Source: Excoecaria cochinchinensis
Taxonomy: Eukaryota; Streptophyta; Magnoliopsida; Malpighiales; Euphorbiaceae
Reading direction: 5' to 3'
NCBI GenBank assembly: GCA_947683425.1
Contig: CANTUQ010000004.1
Span: 4,006,001 to 4,070,000 of the forward strand
Length of the DNA stretch: 64,000 nt
Numbering within the stretch: the stretch's first letter is position 1; each line of letters begins with the position of its first letter. The position numbers were made by a program, and so were the translations under genes. A model generated the notes under the pieces. The model ran no database searches, was not told where the DNA came from, and saw nothing but the letters and a program-made list of their open reading frames with translations. Below, piece after piece: positions 45,400 through 54,789 of this stretch.

Positions 45400-47494
45400 T
45401 GTGACGCGCGCCAAACCCCGTGACCTCCCGAGGGCCCACTTTAGGGCGATCAGGATGGGATTCATTAAAACTTGTAAGGTATTTACAAGGGCATCTATTT
45501 TTGGCAACAATGAGGTTTCTTGGAGTCGCCACCCAATAGAACATTGGGAAGGGCCATCTAGCCTCATCGAGCCTAAGACGGCGCATACATATCCATCTTG
45601 AGCTAACCAGAAAGATCTTGGAGGCCACTGCCTCTACCCCCTGGAGCCTAGGATTGTAAATTGAAGTCTTTTGGTGAGACTCAAGAGGTGTCTTGGAGGT
45701 CCTAGACCTCTCGCCTCATTGAGCCCCAAAGACTAGAGTGAGTTCGGGACTTCTTATTTATTTGTACCTTGATTAATATTATAATTCAGTTTTGAATTTA
45801 TTGTTTCACCAACTTTCCACACGATGCATTTAATTTAAGGCGCAATCATTCATATCAAAGGCGATAAATAAAGCATTATTAAAATAAACATCCTCCAATC
45901 AAATTACAATAAAACTAGGGGCAGAATATAACCCCCTTTATAAAAGCAATATGTAAATCATACAAAAATTAGGATATTCATTGGAGTGAGGACATTGGTC
46001 CTGCCATGCCTATTTATTATAAATTGATCTTTTAAGAAGTGTCAATTTTGTTGGTTAAAAAAAAGACATTGGTCCACAGCTTTTGAGAAAACCCCAAATT
46101 ACTTACTATAAAAATATTTGACCTTTTCACTTTAACGACATTGAAATGATCTTAATAATAACATGAATAAAAGGCAAGGGTAAAGAAAGAACCCGTAAGG
46201 AAATCCTCAGATTGGCATGATCATCATTGTTTACAAACTCCAATTCCAACATGGTCAAAAGAATAACTCATGAAAACAAACATGTTAGTGTTAAAGTCAT
46301 GAATAAAATAAAGGAAAATAACATAATAAGAAACTTTTAAAGAAATGGGTTAAAAGATAAAAAGGTAGAAAATAAACTAATAGCTTTTCAAAATTCCAAT
46401 TCTTTAAAAAAAAAATATTTAAAGAAATTAAGATGAGTCAAGTTAAATTATACAAATATCAATCCAGAATGTTTACCCTCGGATTTTACCTTTTGGGGTG
46501 AATGTCGAATGATTTCAGTCCCCGCACGCTCCACAAAGATCAAATAAAAATAGATCAAATTAAGAAAATTTGTATTTTCTCTTTTGGAAAATTTAATAGT
46601 GATCGAATGTTTGAATTAGCTGTATTGATGGAAACGAATGAATTTCGTTACCTCAAATTGGCTTAATTCGTAAGAAGAATTTGAGTAAATCAATTGATTG
46701 GAAGAATTTTTATCAAATAAAATTCTAATAGCTTTTTGGTAAATTGCTCACAAAGAAAACTTCTCTAAAAATTCCAATATTTCAAAAAGTGTTTAATTTT
46801 CTCCACCAAAAATCTCTTTGTCAAATTTTCTAACCCATAAATAATGGAATTTAGTCCACTATTTATAGACTTTTTAGGATATAAAATCAGATGAGCATCA
46901 GTTTAAAGTTTGAATTTAAAAAGGAGTTTTAAAATTCAATTTTTAATCCTAATCCTATCTCATTTGAAAGATTTGAGATTAAATTTTATCAAATCAGGCA
47001 TTATCTGATTAGATCCACTACCGACGGGCATCCCTTCAACTACAAACGGGCGTCCCTACTAAGGGCACGCGTGGAAATCTGGATAGAGATGGGCCGAAAA
47101 GCGGGATAGGGACGGGCGTCCCTACTAAGACACGTGTCCGTTCCTAGCTATAGACGGACCGTAGCACGGGACTAGGGATGGGCGTCCCTACTCAGACACG
47201 TGTCCGTCCCTATCTATAGACGGGCCTCCTTACTATGCGTAGAGACGGGGATCACCCCAAGTAGGGACGGGCGTCCCTACTTCAGACGGCCATCCCGTCT
47301 GTAGAGCAAAACTTCCACTTTCAACCAAAATTTCCCAAACTCTTTTAAAACCTCACGCTATAGAGAAAAAGATTTTAATCCTTGTGAAACCGAAAAACGA
47401 AAACCTCCGAATTCCATCCATTTATCCGAAAACCAACGCGGATCTCTTCATCGGGTAACTCTAACCTGGACTGCCCCAAGACCCGGTGTCTATA
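45400..47494 (-). repeat. E8 3' LTR (2,095 bp)
   Basis: Starts TGTGACGCGCGCCAAACCCCG and ends GACCCGGTGTCTATA (mutated from CTACA). Collinear with 13602-15149. Internal PBS-like GGAGTCGCCA (plus strand) at 45522-45531 is followed by hairpin CCCAAT-AGAAC-ATTGGG. TATA-like TATAAATA (minus) at 46867-46860. Confidence 0.9.
47021..47303 (-). promoter_or_regulatory. E8 LTR palindrome cluster (GACGGGCGTCCCTAC type)
   Basis: Repeated GGGACGGGCGTCCCTAC and GACACGTGTCCGTCCC units (about ten). They lie 190-475 bp from the LTR 5' end and about 150 bp upstream of the TATA-like box 46860-46867 in element sense. Probable U3 control region, by position. Confidence 0.6.
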
Positions 47495-47507
47495 GTTGCC
47501 CCCAATT
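47495..47507 (-). other. E8 polypurine tract
   Basis: Minus strand AATTGGGGGCAAC abuts the LTR. E9 has AACTGGGGGCAAC at the same place. Confidence 0.82.
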
Positions 47508-47609
47508 TTGGGGAAACTAGTACACTAGTGCTTAGATGAGCCAAAATTCAAAGGAGAAAGGAAAGAGACGCATACCTGAGGGAGTCCTTACCTTTTTGTC
47601 GGGGAAGTA

Positions 47610-48085
47610 GCAATGCATCGAGTCTGCTTCAGACTTACAAAATGCGAGGATTGCTCTCCTGAGTTGCATCGAGTCTGTTCCAAACTTTCAAAGTGCGGTT
47701 GGCGGCGCATCGAGTCTGCTCTAGACTTACAAAACGCGAGGGTTGCCCTCCTGAGCTGCACCGAGTCTGCTTCAACTTACAAAGTGCGGATTTCTCTCCT
47801 GAGCTGCACCGAGTTTGCTTCAACTTACAAAGTACGGATTGCTCTCCTGAGCTGCACCGAGTTTGCTCCAACTTACAAAATGCAGATTGCTCTCCTGAGC
47901 TACATCGAGTTTGCTTCAACTTACAAAGTGCGGATTACTCTCCTGAGCTGCACCGAGTTTGCTCCAACTTACAAAGTGCGGATTGCTCTCCTGAGCTGCA
48001 CCGAGTTTGCTCCAACTTACAAAGTGCGGATTGCTCTCCTGAGCTGCACTGAGTTTGCCCCAACTTACAAAGTGCGGATTGCTCT
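47610..48085 (-). repeat. 48-bp tandem repeat in E8 3' region (about ten copies)
   Basis: The unit includes CTGAGCTGCACCGAGTTTG and CAACTTACAAAGTGCGG. Copies at 47941 and 47989 are exactly 48 bp apart; outer copies diverge. As 48 is a multiple of three, long repetitive frames stay open on both strands, but they look non-coding. A second, ~40-bp repeat (CCTCGTCTAGGCTTGCACGG) follows to about 48200. Confidence 0.88.
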
Positions 48086-48241
48086 ATCGCGTGTGCCCCG
48101 CTGTCCTCGTCTAGGCTTGCACGGTGGCTAATCTGTCCTGCTAGCCTCGTCTAAGCTTGCACGGCATCTAATTTATATCACTAGTCCTGTTTTAGGCTTA
48201 CGAACTTTCCTTGCTAATCCCCATTCAATCTGCAAGGTATG

Positions 48242-50277
48242 TGTGACGCGCGCCGGATCCCGAGCGCCGCCCTTTCGGACCGCCCGCACGTGGGCGATCG
48301 GGGCATTTGCGGGTCCGTTGGCATCTTGCGATGAATCGCAAGTGCGTCTATGTTGGGTAACAAGGAGGTATCATGGAGTCGCCACCCAATAGAACATTGG
48401 GAAAGTTTCTCTCGCCTCGGAGAGCCTAAGACTTGCGCATTTTATCCATATTGGGCCGTGAGGCCTAGGATTAGCGCTAAAGCCTCGTGACCCAAGAAGT
48501 ATTTTGGAGGATAACCTCTAACCTCTCGAGCCCAAAGACCAAAGCTGGGTCCGGGACTTCTCATCTATTTCTACCTCAATTAGCTTATGATCAAATTTTA
48601 ATGTCATTAATTCGCTCTCTCTCCACACTATGCAGTTTAATTAAAAGGCACATTTATTCACATTTTGAAAGTGGTAAATGAGCAACATAAATATCAAAAG
48701 CGATAAATTACAATAATACAAGGAGCAGAATACAACTCCCTTTTGTAAATGTGCGAGGCATACATAAATCGGGGCATTGCTTATTTTTGAGGACTTTGGT
48801 CCTCGCATGCATCATTATCAAAAATGGGATATCTTATTTGTGATGATCTTTATTGGATAACAATAGGGCATTGGACCCTTTTGCATTTTATACAAAACTC
48901 ATTTATATTTAAGTACAAATCGTTGATCTAGTTTTACATTCAACGAGATAAAAAGAGCTTATTCATATGCATAAAATAATTGATGAATAAATAGGCGAGA
49001 GAAATAAATCAAAAGGGTTAAGAAAAACTAAACCGGATGAAATCCTCCACACATGGTAGATAGCCGCTCAAGCTCGAGATAATCCAGGAGGACCGATATA
49101 CACTCACAGAAAGTTAGGAGAGGTTAATATACATAAAATTAACATATAAGAAATCAAAGAAACTGGATAGAGATGAAAAATGATTAAAAATGGAGACAGA
49201 ACCCACCGACGGCCTTTCCTGGTTGACCGACGGGCGTCGGTTCGTTTATCCGATATGCCCGTTTGTCACTCAAGAATGGGCATCTGTAGGTGGGTGACCG
49301 ACGGGCGTCGGTCATGAAGATTACCTGTCGGTCACCTCTGTCTCCGAAAACAGAAAGGAAAAAAGAAGCCTTTCAAGGTCAAAAAGCAAGTTTTATCCCA
49401 AAGGGAGATGAGAGAGTCAAAATGAAAGAAAGTAATGACAGATATTCAAATATTTCACAGAATGAATAAATAAATAAATAAAAAATTAAATATGAGATGA
49501 AAATGGAGAAAGAATTCGGAATATTTACCCTCAGATATTCGCTTTGGGTGAGATTTTGGTGTTGGTTAGAGCCCCGCGCGTTCCACGTCAAGCAAAGATG
49601 AAAGATTAAAGAGAGAAAATGAGATATTTCATCTTCAATCCTTCAGAAAATCGATTTTTGGAGTCAAAATCTAAAGAAAACTAATTAGTTTTAGTCCCTT
49701 TTGATTGATTTGATCCTTGATTCAATAGAGTTCTTTTAGAAAAAGTGTTTTTGGAAGAGAGAGAAAATGTACTTGAAATTGGGCAGAGTTTCCTCTCCTG
49801 AAAATTTTTCCAACCCTTTTCAAATGAAAATCCGGAGCTTTTATAGCCAGACACAACCGACGGGCGTCGGTGTATAGAGGCGGGCGTCGGAAGAATCCTT
49901 CTGACACAAGGATTAGTCCGACGGCCCTGCCATATCCACCAACGGGCGTCGGAAGGGTTGCGTGCTCCGGGAAACCAGGCGGAAATCTGACAGGGGCGGT
50001 GACTTTCCGACTGGCGTCGAAAAATACCCTGAGCCGTCGGTGACTCGGAGCGACGGGCTGACTTCACAGACGGGCTGGCCGTCTGTCGAGGGCAAAAAGC
50101 CTTTTGACTCGAAAAAACCTCTGTTTTTCCCTCCTTCGGCCCAGGAATGATAAAAACCTCACTTCTCATGGAACGCGGGGCTAAAACCTTTAAATCCAAC
50201 CTACCATACAGGCTTGGACACCGATTTCATCATAGGGTAACCTCTGATCCGGACCGCTCCGGGACACGGTGCTTACA
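48242..50277 (-). repeat. E9 3' LTR (2,036 bp)
   Basis: Starts TGTGACGCGCGCCGGATCCC and ends GGACACGGTGCTTACA. Internal PBS-like site at 48375-48384, palindromes at 49205-49336 and 49857-50088, TATAAAAG (minus) at 49845-49838. Confidence 0.93.
49838..50088 (-). promoter_or_regulatory. E9 LTR promoter: TATA box with upstream palindromes
   Basis: In element sense, CCGACGGGCGTCGG-type palindromes and a GACGGGC.GGCCGTC palindrome (50069-50083) lie 190-420 bp from the LTR 5' end. They end 12 bp upstream of CTATAAAAGC (TATA at 49845-49838). This is the layout of a U3 promoter. A further pair of CCGACGGGCGTCGG palindromes lies at 49225-49300, downstream of the TATA. Confidence 0.7.
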
Positions 50278-50290
50278 GTTGCCCCCAGTT
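50278..50290 (-). other. E9 polypurine tract
   Basis: Minus strand AACTGGGGGCAAC directly before TGTAAGCACC. Confidence 0.85.
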
Positions 50291-50454
50291 TTGGGGAAAC
50301 TAGTGCACAAGCGCCTAGATAAGCCAAAACTCAGAGAAAGGTCAGAAAGGAAGCGTACCTGCGACGGCTTTTCACCCTCCGTGCCTTCTGCCGGGTGGAC
50401 CTTGTCTCAATCCGCTCGGCGATGCAAAAGATGTTTTTATCGGCCTTCTCTCGA

Positions 50455-51080
50455 TCGATAGGTACTCATGGAGATGCGGCATGCTCTGGCTGTAACCTCG
50501 ATCTGGTGAGATGCAGCATGCTTTGGCTACAGTCTCGATCTGGTGAAGTGCAGCACTCTCTGACCACAGCTTCGATTTGCGAGATGCAACACTCTCTGGC
50601 TACAATCTCGATCTGGTGAAGAGCAGTGTTTCTTTAACTGCAGCTTCGATCTGTGAGATGCAGCATGCTTTGGCTACAACCTCGGTGTGAAGAGCGGTGT
50701 TCTTCTAACCACAGCTTCGATTAGTGAGATGCAGCGCTCTATGGCTACAATCTCGATGTGAAGAGCGGTGTTTTTCTAACCATAGCTTCGATCTGAAGTT
50801 CCCTTGCTAACCCCCATCCGATCTGCAAGGTGCGTAGCACTCTCTGGCTGCCGCATGAACTGTGAGATGCAGCACTCTCTGGCTACAATCCCGATGTGAA
50901 GAGCGGTGTTTTTCTAACCACAGCTTCGATCTGTGAGATGCAGCACTCTCTGGCCACAATCCCGATATGAAGAGCGGTGTTTTTCTAACCACAGCTTCGA
51001 TCTGTGAGATGCAGCACTCTCTGGCCACAATCTCGATCTGGTGAAGTGCGGCACTCTCTGACCACAGCTTCGATTTTGTG
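50455..51080 (-). repeat. 71-bp tandem repeat in E9 3' region
   Basis: Units contain TGTGAGATGCAGCACTCTCT, GGCTACAATC and AACCACAGCTTCGATCTG. TGTGAGATG recurs at 50861, 50932 and 51003 (period 71), with truncated or variant copies before. Interrupted at 50803-50831 by a block also found at 48212-48238 in E8 (CTTGCTAA..CCCCAT, ATCTGCAAGGT). Confidence 0.85.
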
Positions 51081-51536
51081 AGTGTGGAAACTCCGCTGGT
51101 TTCCTTATTTCAAAGGAGATCTTTTTAATCGATGTCTGTGCTCAGATCGGTATTCCTCTATACCTGTGAGATAAAAGATTTTGTTAATTCACGTTTGAAT
51201 GGTCATCTTTTGACCTGTCTGTTGATGGCGTGAACTTGCTTTATTTGCTATGCCATGTTTCATCTTTTATTCATTTTTTTCTTATTGAGATGTTATCGAT
51301 TATCATTTTTGTTGTTTGTTTCTGTTTTGTATTATTTTTTATTTGTCATATTGTCATTTTTATCGACATGTAAGTAAATATGAGAACATACACTTTCTGT
51401 GATGTGATTAAGCAATTAACAATTGAATGATCATGCAATAAGGAAGCAAAAGTTTTCCACTAGAAATGTCATTTTTGTACAGTGCATATACAATATATAA
51501 AAATATACAAAAAATACAAAAATAACTCCCTGAAGA
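51081..51536 (-). other. Non-coding stretch 3' of the extra gene
   Basis: T-rich on the plus strand, with no domain. It lies between the stop of the Athila-ORF1-like gene and the tandem repeats, so it is probably that gene's 3' UTR. Confidence 0.5.
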
Positions 51537-53567
51537 TCAGAGAGGTGTGTAGTCTGAGGGCTCATCGGGATCCTCATCAACCGATATATGCACGGTCCCT
51601 GGCGGAGGTGGACGGGCCGGAGGCGGTGGCGGAGCTGTGGAGGGTCCCGCCTCATGATCATGGGCCTGCCTGAACCGGATCTGAGCGTAACCGTCCAAGA
51701 AGGCCTGGGTGCAGGTGCTCATGAACCCTAAGGTCTCAGAAACCTTCTCTCCCAACTTCTTGAAGGCTTGGCTCAACTGAATAGTCTGCTCGCTGGCGGC
51801 CTTTCTCCTCTGCTCCAGGCTCTGCTTCGTCTGCTCCCTAAACTCCCTCATGGTCTAAGAAAGAGGGGGGAGAATCCCCTCCATCGCCTGGACGCGGGAT
51901 CTCAGAGAGCCAAGTGACTCATCGATCATCTGCAGGGTCATATCGACCCTCTGAGACGCCTGGTCCTGTGACGTCCTCAAATCATGAGCGAGCTGCTGCC
52001 TCAACTCCCTCTGACCCTGAGCAATCTGCTCAATCAGCCTCATCTGCTCTCCTCTGAAAGCCTCCAGGACCCGGGTCTGCTCCTCCCTAAAGGCATCCAT
52101 GGCCCGAGTCTGCTCCCGAGTCGTGTGCTCAATGTAGCCTGCCTGCTCCCGAGCCAAGCGCTCCACCGACTGGTACTGCTCCACTATGGTAGCCTGCTGG
52201 CGATCTAACCTCTCGTGGATAGCCCTGTCTCGCTCATCCTGTCGCCGCTCCAAGGCTGTGAACATGGAGGTGAGGAGCTGAGAGAAGTCAGGCTGCACAG
52301 GCTGCTGCGGTGCTGGCTCTAGTGGCGGTGCCGAGGAAGTTGATGCCCCGGGGTCACCTCGGGAGTACGGATGGTATCTCTCGGAGGGCCCATGGACAGA
52401 CCTCTGTACCCTGGCGCTCGATGATGGGACTGGAGTCGACGTTCTGGATGCCGGTGAAGCAGCAAAGAGGTCGTCCATCGTGATCTCAAAATTAAAATCT
52501 GAGGGGGTCCTAGGTGGCTCCTGCTGCTGTGGTGGAGGCACCGTCCGCGGCTGAGGAGGCTGAGGAGGCTGGTGCTCCGGCTGAGGCTCTGGCTGTGGAG
52601 ACTGAGGCTGTGGCTGTGGCTCTGGCTGAAGCTCTGGCTGTGGAGGCTGCTCCTCCTGGTGCTCTGGGTGATCAGGATCTGCCCCCAAGGGTGGAAGGTT
52701 GAACATCTGCCGGGTCTCATGGATAGTCAACACCCTGTAGGCCTCTGCCTGGCCAGAAATCGGGGAGATCATCCCCATCTGAACTGCCGCTGCGGTGTCT
52801 ACATGGATCCCCTCAGGTAAAGGTCCTCTCAACCTCTCGGGGTTAAACCCCAATCTCAACATTAAACGGGTGATGACTCCTCCTACCATCACCACCGGTG
52901 TCAACCCTCTACCGACTCTGGTCAGGTTGGCCAAGATCTCGTGGCTAATATTGAGACGCTGGCCTGCCACCATAGCCCAGAGGCTCCAGATCTCGGCCGC
53001 GTTAAGTGACCCTGGATTACCAGCTCGACCGAGGTACGAGCTGGAAAGCACTCTGTGCAAATACCGGAGTGCCTGAGACACCAGTACGGTGCTCTTCGCT
53101 GTATCGTGATCGTACAGCACTCCTGGTATAGCAATGGCCGCCCAATGGGCGCGTCTCACCGCTCGCCGCGGGATCTCGACCCCCTCCTCCATAGGGAGCC
53201 CCATGGCCTGAGCAAACCTCTGCCTAGTGATGCTGACATGGTCGCCATCGAACCAAAACTGAATCACCCCCGGGTCAGTATCAGCACTCTGAAAGCCGGT
53301 GTAGCGGAGAGTGGCCAAGACCTGGCGGGTAGCCTCTGGAAATGTCTAGAAGGCGGGCTCAAGGAACTCTATCCAACCAGCTCCCTCAGCAAGTAGATCA
53401 AACTCTGGGGCCAATCCAAGGGCCTCTAGAAAAGGGCGAGATACAAAACGGCTGGCCCGAAACTCTACCTGAGCCAACGCTCTGTACCTCTGAGCGGACT
53501 CGTCATCCATCCAAGCCGGAGCCACGAGCTCGGGCTGGGCCTGTGGTGCTCTACGTCTGGGAGGCAT
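51537..53567 (-). pseudogene. E9 extra gene, Athila-ORF1-like protein, two stops
   Basis: A frame of 677 codons from ATG 53567 (MPPRRRAPQAQPEL) to a stop at 51537, with in-frame TAGs at 53346 and 51855. N-terminal third: globular, with the motif FWFDGDHVSITRQRFAQAMG, reminiscent of the plant Athila ORF1 family. Middle: Pro/Gln/Glu-rich linker (repeated QPEPQPQPQ, about 52520-52690). C-terminal third: long coiled coil rich in Arg/Gln/Glu (ERRQDERDRAIHERLDRQ, about 52270-51880), then a Pro-rich tail. No signal peptide or membrane segment is evident, so an envelope role is unsupported. A consensus splice acceptor precedes the ATG directly. Confidence 0.8.
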
Positions 53568-54455
53568 CCTGTGAAAAGGGAAGAGATTAGATATCGAAAA
53601 TTTGGCGAAACAAATATTTTTAAACTTATTTTCGAGGTGAAGGCCGATTTAGGCCTCACCGGGGCAATAGCGGCCCAAAATGAGATAAAAAAGAGAAAGA
53701 TAATAACAGATGAAAATAGCAAACATCCCGTCTAAGGAAGTAGCCTAATATGCCTTGCACGCATCATGGCAAAAGCAATCATGCAATCAGCATGGAAATA
53801 ATTAAAGTGAATAAGGATGGGCCTTTTAGGTCCCAAGGCATGCATTATACGTAAAAATAAATGTTCAATTCTAGAATAAATAATAAAAATTTGGGCAGCA
53901 TCCCGGCAGGGATATGCCTAACCTCCTGCATGAAAGAGATAAAAACATAGGCCTCAGGCCTCAACAATAATGTACATATGTAAATGGGACGCACCCCGGC
54001 AAGAGTGTGCCCCCAACAACACAAAAATAATGGCCTCAGGCCACAAAAGCAAAACATGCACAGAATGGTGCGCTAAAAGGATGCAATTCTAAAGCACCAA
54101 GATTATGGAAAGGTTCTATTTCTATGTGATCATGCAAAAAGTTCATATTTAATTACAAAAATAATAATACCGAAAATTGGGCAGCATCCTCCCTAAATTC
54201 CTAAGGCATCTAAGGCATCCTAAAGTCAAAAGGAAAAGAGATGAAGAGATAAATTGAATAAAATCCAAAAAAAGTAGTCATTTACTTACTTGTAGTCGCG
54301 GGAAGTGTAGAAACTGGAGAAAATGCGAATATCCAAGCACCCAGTGAGTATAAAATGCGAAAATATGAAGAAATCGCGAAAAAATAAGGAGAAAAGCTTA
54401 AAAAACCGCTAAAAACGCTAAGAAACCGTTTGAGAGAGGGAGAAGAAAGGGACAG
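53568..54455 (-). other. 5' UTR exon and 721-nt intron before the extra gene
   Basis: Minus strand. TATATAAG at 54489-54482 predicts a start near 54455. The exon to 54290 contains no ATG. Donor ACAA/GTAAGT at 54290/54289; acceptor CCCTTTTCACAG/GATGCC at 53569/53568, so the ORF's ATG is two bases into the second exon. The intron holds three loose copies of a GGGCAGCATCCC...GGCCTCAGGCC unit (53893-54200). Predicted from sequence only. Confidence 0.6.
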
Positions 54456-54481
54456 CAACGTTAAACCGTCTGTCACTCGCC

Positions 54482-54733
54482 CTTATATAGAAATTCTTGA
54501 CCGACGGGCAGGGCGTCTGTACAAGCGACCGACGGGCTAGCCGTCTGTCATGCGATAAATGCTAGTTAATGCGCCTGATGCATGCAATGCTGACGTATGC
54601 ATCTGCCAGGTGGACCTATACCGACGGTCAGGCCGTCTCTGTGGGGAGGCGGGCAGGCCGTCTCTGTGTAAAGGCGGGTAGGCCGTCCCTGTGGAGAGAC
54701 GGGCAGGCCGTCGGTGACGCTTGCCTATAAAAT
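54482..54733. promoter_or_regulatory. Internal bidirectional promoter of E9
   Basis: Two TATA boxes face away from each other: TATATAAG on the minus strand (54489-54482) and TATAAAAT on the plus strand (54726-54733). Between them are six palindromic units of the form GACGGGC.GGCCGTC, at 54503, 54531, 54623, 54648, 54673 and 54698. The last four are exactly 25 bp apart, and the last ends 14 bp before the plus-strand TATA. The same 15-mer type is in the E9 LTR at 50069-50083. It would drive the PMD-like gene rightward and the Athila-ORF1-like gene leftward. Confidence 0.65.
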
Positions 54734-54789
54734 CTTGCAAAATTTTTGTCTTTCATTTTCCACATCTTGAGTCCTTCATTCTTCTCAAA

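Larger units (their letters stand above)
45400..48241 (-). mobile_element. E8: Tat-type element, 3' end only, split by E9
   Basis: 3' LTR 45400-47494, PPT and about 730 bp of internal DNA made largely of tandem repeats, then interruption by the E9 LTR at 48242. It lies inside E7 gag; possible target site ACCAC (45395-45399). The remainder would be to the right of E9, outside the window. Confidence 0.87.

Noticed and set aside
47613..48131. 172-codon repetitive protein (SCTEFAPTYKVRIALL units)
   Set aside because: A product of a 48-bp tandem repeat whose length is a multiple of three; open in several frames on both strands.
49681..50199. 172-codon minus-strand frame
   Set aside because: Inside the E9 LTR across the palindrome cluster; no domain, overlaps the TATA region.
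52319..52820. Frames on both strands in the middle of the Athila-ORF1-like gene
   Set aside because: Shadows of its Pro/Gln-rich linker.
51537..53567. Envelope glycoprotein
   Set aside because: Position 3' of pol would fit, but I see no signal peptide or membrane segment; a coiled coil and Pro/Gln-rich linker instead.
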